From JANTGF01 sp963750735 (GTDB lineage Bacteria > Bacteroidota > Bacteroidia > Bacteroidales > VadinHA17), in the NCBI GenBank assembly GCA_963750735.1, contig CAVVRY010000019.1:705960-769959 (forward strand): a stretch of 64,000 bases of DNA. The letters run 5' to 3'. Both the position numbers and the translations under genes were made by a program. Positions 10,476 to 19,568 of the stretch are shown here, piece by piece (the stretch's first letter is position 1; each line of letters starts with the position of its first letter). The notes beneath the pieces are model-generated. The model was not told where the DNA came from. It ran no database searches and was given only the letters and a program-made list of their open reading frames with translations.

Positions 10476-10859
10476 ATGAAGAAAAAAATAATTAAAACAG
10501 CAAAAGCCCCTAAGGCTGTCGGACCATATAGTCAGGCTGTTGAAGCAGGAGGCATGCTATTTATTTCAGGTCAAATACCTCTGGATCCGGAAACTGGTAA
10601 AGTAGTGGAAGGAGGAATCAAGGAACAGACAGCCCAGGTATTGAAAAATATTCAAATTATATTATCAGCTGCAGGCTATAGAAAAAGAGATGTAGTTAAA
10701 TCGACTTGCCTGCTTGAGGATATGAACGATTTTCAGGCAATGAATGAAGTCTATGGTGATTTTTATAATGAAGATCCTCCTGCCAGGGCTGCATATGGGG
10801 TGGTAAAGTTACCTCTTGGCGTAAAAATCGAAATAGAGACTATTGCTGTTAAAGGATAG
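10476..10859 (+). CDS. ridA: RidA-family reactive imine/enamine deaminase
   Basis: 127 aa, the full family length. Hallmarks are Y18 (VGPYSQAV), G32 in SGQIPLDP, the catalytic Arg R104 in PPARAAYGVVKLPLG, and E121 in the last strand. Rid proteins hydrolyse reactive 2-aminoacrylate and other enamines released by PLP enzymes, as trimers in the cytosol. It lies 65 bp after lptD on the same strand and ends at a strong bidirectional terminator shared with rplI. Confidence 0.93.
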   Translation: MKKKIIKTAKAPKAVGPYSQAVEAGGMLFISGQIPLDPETGKVVEGGIKEQTAQVLKNIQIILSAAGYRKRDVVKSTCLLEDMNDFQAMNEVYGDFYNEDPPARAAYGVVKLPLGVKIEIETIAVKG

Positions 10860-10880
10860 AATAGGGAGCCATATAAAACA

Positions 10881-10907
10881 AAAAAAGCTCCAAGATGGAG
10901 CTTTTTT
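10881..10907. terminator. bidirectional rho-independent terminator between ridA and rplI
   Basis: AAAAAAGCTCC, a 5-nt loop AAGAT, then GGAGCTTTTTT: a perfect 11-bp stem whose A and T ends supply a U-tract in both directions. It separates the convergent ridA and rplI genes. Confidence 0.9.
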
Positions 10908-10924
10908 CATTATATTTCTTAGAA

Positions 10925-11371
10925 CTATTCTGAGATGACCTGAAATTCCAGGTCAACCGATACTTCTTTATGGAGTTTTACAGTTGCTTTGTATGTTCCA
11001 ACATTTTTAATCTGGTCATCAACAATCTTTATTAACTTCCTGTCAATCTCAAATCCTTCTTTTTGCAGAACTTCAGCCAATTGAATATTGTTTACAGAAC
11101 CGAATATTTTTCCTTTGCTACTTGTTTTAGCACCAATTTCAAGACTAAGACCTTCAAGTTTCCCTGCTAATTCAAGAGCTTCATTCTTAATCTTTTCTTC
11201 CTTGTGTGCTCTTTGTTTCTGATTCTCAGAATGAATCTTCTTTGCTGAAGTAGTGGCTTGAATAGCCAGACCCTTTGGAATCAAGTAATTCCGGCCGTAT
11301 CCATCTTTTACGTTAATGATATCGTTTTTATAACCCAGTGTTGAGATATCTTCTTTTAATATGATTTCCAT
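10925..11371 (-). CDS. rplI: 50S ribosomal protein L9
   Basis: 148 aa. It starts with the conserved N-terminal domain MEIILKEDISTLGYKNDIINVKDGYGRNYLIP, followed by the long connecting helix (residues 41-75) and the C-terminal domain with GKIFGSVNNIQLAEVL. It binds domain V of 23S rRNA on the large subunit. It is the last gene of rpsF-rpsR-rplI, 14 bp after rpsR. Confidence 0.97.
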   Translation of the reverse strand: MEIILKEDISTLGYKNDIINVKDGYGRNYLIPKGLAIQATTSAKKIHSENQKQRAHKEEKIKNEALELAGKLEGLSLEIGAKTSSKGKIFGSVNNIQLAEVLQKEGFEIDRKLIKIVDDQIKNVGTYKATVKLHKEVSVDLEFQVISE

Positions 11372-11385
11372 GATTTTCCCCTTCT

Positions 11386-11655
11386 TTATTTAAACATATC
11401 AGTAACATAGGGCAATAATGCCAAATGACGAGCCCTTTTAACAGAACTGGCCACTTTTCTCTGGTACTTTAATGAGGTACCTGTAATTCGTCTTGGAAGT
11501 ATCTTCCCTTGCTCATTAAGGAATTTTTTCAAGAACTCAGGATCTTTATAATCGATATATTTGATTCTGTTCTTTTTGAATCGGCAATACTTCTTTTTCT
11601 TAACATCAACAGTAACTGGTGTAAGATATCTGATTTCTGAATTGTTCTGTGCCAT
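11386..11655 (-). CDS. rpsR: 30S ribosomal protein S18
   Basis: 89 aa. It contains the S18 signature FKKNRIKYIDYKDPEFLKKF and the RRITGTSLKYQRKVASSVKRARHL core that binds 16S rRNA with S6. The gap after rpsF is 3 bp, consistent with translational coupling of the S6:S18 pair. Confidence 0.97.
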   Translation of the reverse strand: MAQNNSEIRYLTPVTVDVKKKKYCRFKKNRIKYIDYKDPEFLKKFLNEQGKILPRRITGTSLKYQRKVASSVKRARHLALLPYVTDMFK

Positions 11656-11658
11656 TTC

Positions 11659-12012
11659 TTATTCCTCCACTTGTTTTTCGTTCTTTAATTTCTTTCTTCT
11701 TTTCTCACTATATGCAATAGCATATTTATCCATCCTGAATGTAAGGAATCGGATAATTCTTTCATCCCTTCTATATTCAGTTTCAAGTTTAGATATCAAT
11801 TCACCTTCAGTTTTGAACTCAATCAGGTAATAAAAACCAGTTGATTTCTTCTGGATGGGGTAAGCCAGTTTCCGTAAACCCCAATTTTCTTCATGAATAA
11901 TCTCACCTTCACCATCGGTGATGATCTTCTTGAATTTGTTTACCGCTTCCTTCATCTGTGTATCAGACAAAACGGGAGTTGCAATGAAAACGGTTTCGTA
12001 ATGGTTTAACAT
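11659..12012 (-). CDS. rpsF: 30S ribosomal protein S6
   Basis: 117 aa starting at ATG 12012 (MLNHYETVFIATPVLSD). The open frame extends further upstream to 12081, but that extension overlaps the promoter and lacks family sequence. Conserved S6 parts are MLNHYETVFI, EENWGLRKLAYPIQK and GFYYLIEFKT; the charged tail EKRRKKLKNEKQVEE is typical. First gene of rpsF-rpsR-rplI. Confidence 0.96.
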   Translation of the reverse strand: MLNHYETVFIATPVLSDTQMKEAVNKFKKIITDGEGEIIHEENWGLRKLAYPIQKKSTGFYYLIEFKTEGELISKLETEYRRDERIIRFLTFRMDKYAIAYSEKRRKKLKNEKQVEE

Positions 12013-12051
12013 AATTAAAAATAGTTTAAAATTAAAATTCGAATTGGGCTG

Positions 12052-12082
12052 CAAAATTAGAATTTTTCTATAGAAAAGCAAA
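12052..12082 (-). promoter_or_regulatory. Bacteroidetes-type promoter of the rpsF operon
   Basis: On the minus strand the -33 box TTTG (12079-12082) is followed after exactly 19 bp by TAATTTTG (12052-12059), a perfect TAnnTTTG -7 box. The -7 box lies 39 bp upstream of the rpsF ATG. Confidence 0.85.
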
Positions 12083-12152
12083 ATCTTTAGATAATTTATT
12101 CCTTGATTTCTACTTGATTTAAAAATGTATCATGTGCAATCGTCGATTTAAG

Positions 12153-12160
12153 TATATTTG
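12153..12160 (+). promoter_or_regulatory. putative -7 box of dnaX
   Basis: TATATTTG matches TAnnTTTG 63 bp before the dnaX start; no convincing -33 TTG lies 19-21 bp upstream. Confidence 0.4.
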
Positions 12161-12223
12161 TAAGATTGAAAACAGGTGAATGCTTGATCAACCTCCTGTG
12201 TATAATACCTTAACTATCACTGT

Positions 12224-13963
12224 ATGGAAAACTTTATTGTATCAGCAAGAAAATATCGCCCGGTAACCTTTGATTCTGTTGTCGGACAGGATGTTGTTAC
12301 AACTACCTTAAAGAATGCAATAAAGTCAAATCATTTGGCCCAGGCGTATTTATTTTGTGGTCCAAGAGGTGTAGGAAAAACCACCTGTGCCAGAATACTT
12401 GCTAAAACTATCAATTGCAGTAGTATTACCGAAAATATTGAGGCCTGTGATACTTGTGAATCATGTAAATCTTTTAATGAATCGCGGTCATATAACATAC
12501 ATGAGTTAGATGCTGCCTCTAACAATTCTGTTGATGATATTCGGAACCTAATTGATCAGGTAAGGATTCCACCCCAGATTGGAAAATATAGCATATATAT
12601 AATTGATGAGGTACATATGTTATCCTCACAGGCTTTTAACGCCTTTTTAAAGACTTTGGAGGAACCACCAAAACACGCAATTTTTATTCTTGCTACTACA
12701 GAAAAGCATAAAATAATTCCCACTATTCTTTCCCGGTGTCAAATATTTGATTTTAACAGGATAAAACTAAATGATATTGTAAATCGATTGCAGTTTGTGG
12801 CCGAAAAGGAAGGGGTTGTTGCAGAAGCGGATGCCATGCACATTATTGCGCAAAAAGCGGATGGTGCAATGCGGGATGCTCTGTCAATTTTTGACCAGAT
12901 AGTTAGTTTTTCAGGAAATGAGATAACCTATAAAAACGTTATTGAGAACCTTAACGTTCTTGATTATGATTATTATTTCAAATTAACTGATGCATTTCTT
13001 TCCAATGATACCACCAGTAGCTTATTAATGTTAGATGAAATTATGACCAAGGGATTTGATCCTCATCATTTAGTTGTTGGGTTAAGTAGTCACCTTAGGG
13101 ATATTCTCGTATGTAAAGATCCTGTCACTATCCAGTTGCTTGAAGCTGGTGCTAGTTTTCGTGAAAGGTACCTGGATCAATCAAAGAGTTGTACAGTAGA
13201 TTTTTTAATTCGATCATTAGAAATTCTTAGTCTTTCTGATATTCAGTTTCGGCAAAATAAGAATCATAGACTTCATACAGAGTTAACTCTTATCAGGATA
13301 TGTCGGCTAACAGCTGCTGATATAGCTGAGGAGGTAAAACCAAAAACAATTATAATTCAGGAAACAAAAGAAAAGGCAGTTAAAAACGAAGAAGTAATTA
13401 AAACTGAGAAGAAGGAAGATATTCCACCCTCTGCAGTAACTCCCAAGACTGAAACACCTAAATTAAATGAAATAAAGCCCAAATACCAGCACAAGACAAC
13501 TTCAATAAAAGACGGATTAAAAGGTTCATTTACGGTTGGGAAAAAGTCCGATTCTATGGATGAAAAAGCCGTGGGAAAACCTGAAATGAGAGAATCGCCC
13601 TTTTCTAAAAATGAGCTTCATGAACACTGGCTTGGTTACTCTGATTCAATTAAAAATGAGAAACCAAGATTAGCTATTACACTTAAAACTCAACTTCCAA
13701 CACTTGAGGACAATTTTCAGGTTGTTGTGAAAATGGAAAATAAAAATCAGGAGGAAGATTTTCAGAGGTATTTGAAAATGGAAATTTCAACATTTCTGAA
13801 AGAAAAACTTAAAAATGATAAAATTTCCATTGTAACAGTTATTGCAGAGGAGGAAGAAGGTGATAAAAAACCTTATACCGATGAGGAGAAATTCAAATTT
13901 CTTAGTGAAAAGAACCCCAATCTAAAGATTTTAAAACAGCAGCTTGGCCTTGATTTTGAGTAA
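12224..13963 (+). CDS. dnaX: DNA polymerase III subunit gamma/tau
   Basis: 579 aa. AAA+ clamp-loader domain with Walker A GPRGVGKT (46-53), the zinc-binding cysteines C65, C75, C78 and C81, the Walker B-like IIDEVHML and sensor LSRCQIFDF. Domain III runs to about residue 365. A charged Lys/Glu/Pro linker (about 370-460) and a C-terminal tau-like domain follow. It loads the sliding clamp and links the polymerase to the helicase. I saw no obvious slippery A-run with a stop that would give a short gamma form. Transcribed alone, divergent from rpsF. Confidence 0.95.
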   Translation: MENFIVSARKYRPVTFDSVVGQDVVTTTLKNAIKSNHLAQAYLFCGPRGVGKTTCARILAKTINCSSITENIEACDTCESCKSFNESRSYNIHELDAASNNSVDDIRNLIDQVRIPPQIGKYSIYIIDEVHMLSSQAFNAFLKTLEEPPKHAIFILATTEKHKIIPTILSRCQIFDFNRIKLNDIVNRLQFVAEKEGVVAEADAMHIIAQKADGAMRDALSIFDQIVSFSGNEITYKNVIENLNVLDYDYYFKLTDAFLSNDTTSSLLMLDEIMTKGFDPHHLVVGLSSHLRDILVCKDPVTIQLLEAGASFRERYLDQSKSCTVDFLIRSLEILSLSDIQFRQNKNHRLHTELTLIRICRLTAADIAEEVKPKTIIIQETKEKAVKNEEVIKTEKKEDIPPSAVTPKTETPKLNEIKPKYQHKTTSIKDGLKGSFTVGKKSDSMDEKAVGKPEMRESPFSKNELHEHWLGYSDSIKNEKPRLAITLKTQLPTLEDNFQVVVKMENKNQEEDFQRYLKMEISTFLKEKLKNDKISIVTVIAEEEEGDKKPYTDEEKFKFLSEKNPNLKILKQQLGLDFE

Positions 13964-14006
13964 TACCGGAATTCTCGTTTTAACACTCAATATCTGACTA
14001 TTTATT

Positions 14007-14038
14007 TTTGTTATTCTTTCCCCATTTTACTACCTTTG
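14007..14038 (+). promoter_or_regulatory. Bacteroidetes-type promoter of icd
   Basis: TTTG (14007-14010), 20 bp, then TACCTTTG (14031-14038): exact consensus boxes and spacing, 40 bp upstream of the icd start. Confidence 0.85.
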
Positions 14039-14078
14039 AGCTCAATTTTAAAAAATCAAACAAACCAAAGAAATTATT

Positions 14079-15344
14079 ATGAGTGGAGAAAAAATTACCA
14101 TCAACCAGGGCGTTTTAAATGTTCCAGATTTTCCTGTAATCCCCTTTATTGAAGGAGATGGTACGGGACCTGATATTTGGGCTGCATCAGTAAGAGTTTT
14201 TGACGCAGCTGTTGAAAAAGCCTACGGTGGAAAAAGAAAAATTATATGGAAAGAGGTTTTTGCAGGCGAAAAGGCCTATAATAAGACCGGTGAATGGTTA
14301 CCGCAGGAGACTTTGGATACTATTATGGAGTACCTTGTAGCCATTAAAGGACCACTGACAACACCAGTAGGCGGGGGGATTCGCTCTCTTAACGTGGCAT
14401 TGCGTCAGATACTGGACTTGTACGTTTGCCTCCGACCGGTTCGATATTATAAAGGGGTTCCCTCCCCAGTAAAAGATCCTTCTACGACCGATATGGTAAT
14501 TTTCCGCGAGAATTCAGAAGATATTTATGCTGGTGTTGAATGGATGAGCGGCACCGAAGAGAACAATAAAGTAAAGGAGTTCTTATTGAACGAAATGGGT
14601 GTAACAAAAATTCGATTCCCGGAAACTACATCTATAGGAATCAAACCTATTTCAAAAGAAGGTACAGAACGATTGGTGAGAGCAGCTATAGAATATGCGC
14701 TTGAAGAGGGTAGGGACTCTGTTACCTTTGTACATAAGGGAAATATTATGAAATTTACTGAAGGTCAGTTTAAGCAATGGGGCTATGATCTGGCTGAAAA
14801 TGAATTTGGCGATAAAGTATTTACATGGCAACAATATGATCGTATTGCTGAAAAAGAGGGAACAAAAGCAGCGAACAAAGCTCAGGACGAAGCTCTAGCA
14901 AGTGGGAAACTTTTAGTTAAAGATGTTATTGCTGATGCATTTCTACAGCAAATTTTAACCAGGCCAAAAGAATATGCAGTTATCGCAACTATGAACCTCA
15001 ATGGTGACTATATTTCAGATGCTCTTGCTGCAATAGTAGGAGGAATTGGCATTGCCCCGGGTGCAAACATTAATTATGAGACCGGTCATGCCATTTTTGA
15101 AGCAACTCATGGTACAGCTCCAAAATATGCTGGACTTGATAAAGTAAATCCTGGTTCTGTAATTCTTTCAGGAGTAATGATGTTTAATCATATGGGCTGG
15201 AAAGAAGCTGGTGATCTGATTGTAAAAGGCATTAAGAAAGCCATTGAAAAGAAGAGGGTAACTTACGATTTTGAAAGGCAGATGGATGGTGCTACTTTGT
15301 TGAAGTGTTCTGAGTTTGGCGATGAAATTATTGCAAATATGTAG
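14079..15344 (+). CDS. icd: isocitrate dehydrogenase (NADP-type)
   Basis: 421 aa, very close to the Escherichia coli-type enzyme. Visible parts include PFIEGDGTGPDIW at the N-terminus, the substrate and phosphorylation loop with S103 (IRSLNVALR), metal-binding NLNGDYISDALAA, and the coenzyme loop HGTAPKYAGLDKVNPGS; the KYAG segment is the one associated with NADP preference. It oxidises isocitrate to 2-oxoglutarate in the TCA cycle. The serine that AceK phosphorylates in enterics is conserved, but no aceK is visible. It has its own promoter; ftnA follows 64 bp later. Confidence 0.95.
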   Translation: MSGEKITINQGVLNVPDFPVIPFIEGDGTGPDIWAASVRVFDAAVEKAYGGKRKIIWKEVFAGEKAYNKTGEWLPQETLDTIMEYLVAIKGPLTTPVGGGIRSLNVALRQILDLYVCLRPVRYYKGVPSPVKDPSTTDMVIFRENSEDIYAGVEWMSGTEENNKVKEFLLNEMGVTKIRFPETTSIGIKPISKEGTERLVRAAIEYALEEGRDSVTFVHKGNIMKFTEGQFKQWGYDLAENEFGDKVFTWQQYDRIAEKEGTKAANKAQDEALASGKLLVKDVIADAFLQQILTRPKEYAVIATMNLNGDYISDALAAIVGGIGIAPGANINYETGHAIFEATHGTAPKYAGLDKVNPGSVILSGVMMFNHMGWKEAGDLIVKGIKKAIEKKRVTYDFERQMDGATLLKCSEFGDEIIANM

Positions 15345-15408
15345 GTTCCGGAAATTTTATATAAATACAATCGATTGAATTAAAGTCTAATAAATAATTA
15401 AATAAGTT

Positions 15409-15915
15409 ATGTTATCGACAAAAGTTGAAGAATTATTAAATGCTCAGGTAGAAAAAGAAGGTTATTCCTCCCTGTTGTATCTTGCTATGGCATCATGGGC
15501 TGAAAACAAAGGCTATTCTGGAATTTCAGAATGGCTATTTGCTCAGGCTGATGAAGAAAAGAATCATATGCTCGAATTTATACATTTTATAAATGATCGT
15601 GGTGGGAAAGCATTGGTTCCGGGATTTAAAAAACCTCCCGGAGATTACAATAATATTAACCAGCTATTTAATGATGTAATGAGTCATGAGCAGTTTATTA
15701 CATCCTCAATTAATGACATAGTTGCTTTATGTGTAGATGAAAGGGATTTTACTACACAGAACTGGCTACAAGGGTTTGTTGCCGAACAAATTGAAGAGGA
15801 AGCCTCTGTTCAGGCAATACTTGACAGATTGAATCTGGTAGGTGAAAATAACTTGTATATGTTTGATAGGGATATCATGTCAATGAGGACCACTGCCTCA
15901 GAAAATGAAGTCTAA
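15409..15915 (+). CDS. ftnA: non-heme ferritin
   Basis: 168 aa four-helix ferritin. Ferroxidase residues are visible at E17, E50 and H53 (ADEEKNHMLEF), E94 (MSHEQF) and the late helix AEQIEEEASV. It oxidises Fe(II) and stores ferric iron in a 24-mer shell in the cytosol. It ends at a strong terminator 18 bp downstream. No Fur box was looked for quantitatively. Confidence 0.95.
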   Translation: MLSTKVEELLNAQVEKEGYSSLLYLAMASWAENKGYSGISEWLFAQADEEKNHMLEFIHFINDRGGKALVPGFKKPPGDYNNINQLFNDVMSHEQFITSSINDIVALCVDERDFTTQNWLQGFVAEQIEEEASVQAILDRLNLVGENNLYMFDRDIMSMRTTASENEV

Positions 15916-15932
15916 TCAAAATAAAATTCTTT

Positions 15933-15963
15933 AAAAAAGCTCCTGGTATGGAGCTTTTTTTTT
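15933..15963. terminator. bidirectional terminator between ftnA and the epimerase gene
   Basis: AAAAAAGCTCC, loop TGGTAT, GGAGCTTTTTT plus three more T. The 11-bp stem is the same sequence as that of the ridA/rplI terminator; only the loop differs. It serves convergent genes on both sides. Confidence 0.9.
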
Positions 15964-15977
15964 GAACGCATTCGCAA

Positions 15978-17093
15978 TTAAGATATCTCTACCTTTTTTG
16001 ATTTTTCCAGGAAATCAGGATCAAATTCTGCACCAATTCCCGGTTTATCAGGGAGTATCCATTTTCCTTTTCCCTTGTATTTAAGTCCGCCTAATACCGG
16101 ATCCATGGCAAAACTGATTGACGAATCTAAATCACAAAAAGCGATATTGTTTCTTGCTGCCACCAAATGAGTAATTGCAGTCAAAGCATGTCTGCTTTCA
16201 AGCATTCCACCTACCTGCGATTTTATCCCGGCTGACTCGCCTATGGCAATGATTTTAAGTGCATTGTGTATACCACCGGCTTTTGATAATTTTATATTGA
16301 AAAAATCACAAGCTTCAGCACTGGCAAGTTTAAATGCATCACGGTGATCAGATACCGATTCATCAGCCATTATGGGTATTGGACTAGCATCTTTAACTTT
16401 TTTGAGATCCCGAAGGTTCCATTTAGCAATGGGTTCTTCACAATATTCGATGTTATAAGGCTCAAGAGCTTTCAGGATAGAAATTGCTGAAATTCTATCC
16501 CAGCCCTGGTTCGCATCAATTCGCAATGGTAATTCATCGCCAATGACTTTTCTAATTGCATAAATTCTTGCAACATCATCCTTTAAGTTTGTCCCCAATT
16601 TGACTTTAATTACTGGGAACCCGTCTTTCAGATATTTTTTCGCATTCTCTGCCATTTTCTCAGGCGAATCTAATACTACAGTTATATCGGTTATGATTTC
16701 CCTTGAGCTGGATCCTCCCAAGAGCTGGTATAGGGGCAAACCAGCCTGTTTCCCCAAAAGGTCATACATAGCTAAATCGAAAGCACTTTTAATGGTACTG
16801 TTGCCTGGTACTAAACTATCAAGTAAGGATAAGTTGTTTTCAATTTCAAATGGATTCTTACTAAGAAGCGCTTCAGATAGGTATTTTGCAATTTCAAAAG
16901 ATGAATCTTGTGTTTCCCCTAAAATATATACAATTGGACTACATTCGCCTGTACCTACCAAACCTGATGTAGTATGTATTTGAACCACAACATTTTTAGC
17001 TGTATCCATTGACCCCAATGAAATTGAAAAAGGATTTTTTAAGGGGATATTGATTTTGAAAACTTCAATTTTTGAGATTCTTTCTTTTTTCAT
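15978..17093 (-). CDS. enolase-superfamily dipeptide epimerase-like protein
   Basis: 371 aa. The MLE-subgroup catalytic set is complete: K163 and K165 (KVK), D193 and N195 (DANQGW), E219/E220 (CEEPI), D244 (MADES) and K268 in KLSKAGG. The late DLDSS (321-325) fits the D-x-D motif of L-Ala-D/L-Glu epimerases, which contacts the dipeptide amino group. A role in murein-peptide recycling is therefore likely, but exact dipeptide specificity cannot be read by eye. It is monocistronic and convergent with ftnA. Confidence 0.8.
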   Translation of the reverse strand: MKKERISKIEVFKINIPLKNPFSISLGSMDTAKNVVVQIHTTSGLVGTGECSPIVYILGETQDSSFEIAKYLSEALLSKNPFEIENNLSLLDSLVPGNSTIKSAFDLAMYDLLGKQAGLPLYQLLGGSSSREIITDITVVLDSPEKMAENAKKYLKDGFPVIKVKLGTNLKDDVARIYAIRKVIGDELPLRIDANQGWDRISAISILKALEPYNIEYCEEPIAKWNLRDLKKVKDASPIPIMADESVSDHRDAFKLASAEACDFFNIKLSKAGGIHNALKIIAIGESAGIKSQVGGMLESRHALTAITHLVAARNNIAFCDLDSSISFAMDPVLGGLKYKGKGKWILPDKPGIGAEFDPDFLEKSKKVEIS

Positions 17094-17404
17094 TGGATTG
17101 TATCTACTTGGTTATCTTTTTTAAAAATTATCCTAAATTAATGCTTTTTATCAATTATACTGAATAAAATATTGATTGAAAATGATTAGACCAAGGTGTA
17201 TTTATTAACTCCATATTTTATTTCCAGAACTGTTAAAAGATATTAAGTAGTTATTTATTAGCCTGTTCAATTACGAACACATTATGTCCGGAATTAGAGC
17301 ACCAAAATAACTTAACTACAATATATAAAATACATTTAGTGAGATAGTTAATTCGTATGGTATGCTTGTTGCTTTTAAACAAAATGTAGTAAGAATATTG
17401 TGAG
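17094..17404. other. 311-bp intergenic region without recognised features
   Basis: AT-rich divergent spacer between the epimerase and the YD-like gene. I see no ORF, terminator or exact promoter box; the upstream regions of both genes must lie here. Confidence 0.6.
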
Positions 17405-18652
17405 ATGAATAATAGATTTCCTGGTCTTATTTTATTGGCTTTTCTTTCATTGCTTGTCGAATTATACTCTCAAGATTCTAATTCAAATTCTTGGAAAAGA
17501 AATTTAAACCAAAAAAGTGAGTTAAAATTGGTTAACTTATACTATGAGAATTCATCGGGGGAAAAAGGAATAACTAAGTTTTACTATGATGAAAATGGTT
17601 TAAACCAGAAAGCTAAATGGGAATTATTGGATGGAACCAGAAATTCTTTGAATTACCATACATTGGATAAAAATGGTAGAATTTTAATCAAGTACCGTGA
17701 ATTTTCAGATAGCATAACATCCACTACTACATATATATATGATAGCCTTGGGAATTTGACCAAGGAGTTTTTTACCCGTTCTGACGGAATCATGGGCCAG
17801 GTGGACTATTTCTATAATGAGGATAGGAAATTGAAAAAGGCATATTGCAAGGGATTGAATGGTTGGTTCTATGGAACCATTTTTTATAAATATAATTTAG
17901 AAGACCAGAAGTATAGTGCCATCATTTTTAGGGACAGCATTCAAATAGGAGAGATTTCATATTCCTATAATGATTCCGGGTTAATTACTCGTGAGTTTTG
18001 GGATTTTCCAGGTAAATGGAACCAAACTTTCAATTATAAATATTCATTGTTAACATTTATATCCCCTGGTTTTTATACATCATCGAACGTGTATATAACT
18101 AATGCAGGAAAATATAAATTAACTTATGAGTCTTATGATTATTCAGGTGAATCAGGTGGCCCCTCTGAATTTATTTATGATTCCAATAATAAGTTATTGG
18201 AGAAAGTATTCACCAGGTCTGATGGACTTAAAACAATTACTACCTATAAATATGATAAGGCTGGAATACTTACTAAATCTCTCAGAAATTATTCAAACGG
18301 ACTGAAAGCCTCTTTTTCTTATATTTATGATGGAAATCGAAGACTTATTGAACGAAAAATGCATAGATCAGATGGATTAGTTGGGAAGGAAGTATACGAA
18401 TACGATAAAAAGGGCGATCTGAAATCTGCAGTTTATGAAAATTTCGATTCATGGTTGAGCGGAAAAATAAATTATGCATACGATTCTAAAGGGAAGATCA
18501 GGATAGGAATATTTGAAGGTAAGAGTGGACTTAATGCTGAAATATCCTTTGCAATGGATGATTTTGGGAATATAGAAAAAGTGCTTTGGGATTTTTCTAA
18601 TGGAAGAACACAAACTTATACATTCAAATTTGAAAAAATTATGAACGATTGA
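17405..18652 (+). CDS. secreted protein with YD/Rhs-like repeats
   Basis: 415 aa with a signal peptide (about residues 1-22, ending LYSQ). The rest is built of repeated segments of about 20-25 residues with the pattern Y-x-Y-D-x-x-G-x-L-x-K followed by RSDGL or a similar Asp-Gly turn (for example YIYDSLGNLTKEFFTRSDG, YKYDKAGILTKSLRNYSNG, YEYDKKGDLKSAVYE). This resembles YD repeats of Rhs shells and the antitoxin-like 'wapA-type' repeats, but the protein is short and has no toxin domain. Function unknown; exported location is inferred. The next gene starts 45 bp downstream on the same strand. Confidence 0.65.
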   Translation: MNNRFPGLILLAFLSLLVELYSQDSNSNSWKRNLNQKSELKLVNLYYENSSGEKGITKFYYDENGLNQKAKWELLDGTRNSLNYHTLDKNGRILIKYREFSDSITSTTTYIYDSLGNLTKEFFTRSDGIMGQVDYFYNEDRKLKKAYCKGLNGWFYGTIFYKYNLEDQKYSAIIFRDSIQIGEISYSYNDSGLITREFWDFPGKWNQTFNYKYSLLTFISPGFYTSSNVYITNAGKYKLTYESYDYSGESGGPSEFIYDSNNKLLEKVFTRSDGLKTITTYKYDKAGILTKSLRNYSNGLKASFSYIYDGNRRLIERKMHRSDGLVGKEVYEYDKKGDLKSAVYENFDSWLSGKINYAYDSKGKIRIGIFEGKSGLNAEISFAMDDFGNIEKVLWDFSNGRTQTYTFKFEKIMND

Positions 18653-18697
18653 ATTTTTAGTATATTGAATTAAATATGATTAAATAACTAAAATAAT

Positions 18698-19540
18698 ATG
18701 GAAATGAAAAAGATTGTCTTACATAGTTTTATCCTTACGTTACTTATTTTTATATCTTCCAATGCTTTATGGGCGGCTGAAAAAGGAAATATAATGAGTA
18801 TGGAAAATATTGATTACAAAGGGAATCCACAAAAAGTCAAGATGACTGTTTTGTATGATAATTATATAAATACTGAGGGAACTGAAGCAAAATGGGGTTT
18901 TTCCTGTTTAATCGAAACAGGTGATAAAACTATTTTATTTGATACAGGTGGTGATGGTAAGGTGCTGCTGCATAATATCGAAGCTCTTAATGTAGATGTA
19001 TCAGAAATTGATATAATTGTTATCTCTCATAACCATTGGGATCATACTGGTGGACTTTTTGCAATTTTAGAATCTACAAAGAATGTTCCTGTATATCTGC
19101 TCAATTCTTTTCCCCCAGATTTTATTGAAAAAGTAAAAAGTGCTTATGCTGAAGTAATTCTGGTTAAGGAATCGGTTAAGATCTGCGAAAATGTAATGAC
19201 AACAGGTGAACTAACTGGTCCGGTAAATGAACAATCATTAATTGTAAACACGAAAAAAGGTCCAGTAGTTGTTACAGGATGCTCCCATCCAGGCATTGTA
19301 AATATTGTAAAGCGAGCCAATGAAATTTCAGGGGAAAGTGTTTATTTAGTTTTTGGAGGATTTCACTTAATGCAATTACCTGATAATGCCATTGATGATA
19401 TTATTTCTGATTTTAATCAATTAGGTGTCAAAAAATGTGGTGCAACTCATTGTACCGGTGATAGGCAAATAAAACGGTTTGAAGACGCTTATCAGGAGGA
19501 TTATGTAAAAATTGGAACAGGAAAAGTGCTGGAATTCTAA
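18698..19540 (+). CDS. exported metallo-beta-lactamase-fold hydrolase
   Basis: 280 aa. A signal peptide (residues 1-27, ending LWAAE) precedes an MBL fold with HNHWDH (111-116), H197 in TGCSHPGI, H223 in GGFHL and H251 in THCTGD. The GCSHPGI and GGFHL segments place it in the archaeal-type 7,8-dihydropterin-6-methyl-4-(beta-D-ribofuranosyl)aminobenzene-phosphate synthase-like family, a subgroup whose bacterial members have no assigned substrate. The first His is HNH rather than HxH-other, as usual in this subgroup. Possibly co-transcribed with the YD-like gene. Confidence 0.8.
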   Translation: MEMKKIVLHSFILTLLIFISSNALWAAEKGNIMSMENIDYKGNPQKVKMTVLYDNYINTEGTEAKWGFSCLIETGDKTILFDTGGDGKVLLHNIEALNVDVSEIDIIVISHNHWDHTGGLFAILESTKNVPVYLLNSFPPDFIEKVKSAYAEVILVKESVKICENVMTTGELTGPVNEQSLIVNTKKGPVVVTGCSHPGIVNIVKRANEISGESVYLVFGGFHLMQLPDNAIDDIISDFNQLGVKKCGATHCTGDRQIKRFEDAYQEDYVKIGTGKVLEF

Positions 19541-19568
19541 TTTTCTTTAAAATATCTTCTAAATACAT

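Noticed and set aside
12013..12081. N-terminal extension of S6 and an S6:S18 leader motif
   Set aside because: The extension overlaps the exact promoter boxes and lacks family residues; no CCG-type S6:S18-binding hairpin was seen in the short leader.
18698..19540. Beta-lactamase activity of the MBL-fold protein
   Set aside because: The GCSHPGI/GGFHL arrangement belongs to the dihydropterin-related subgroup, not to class B beta-lactamases.
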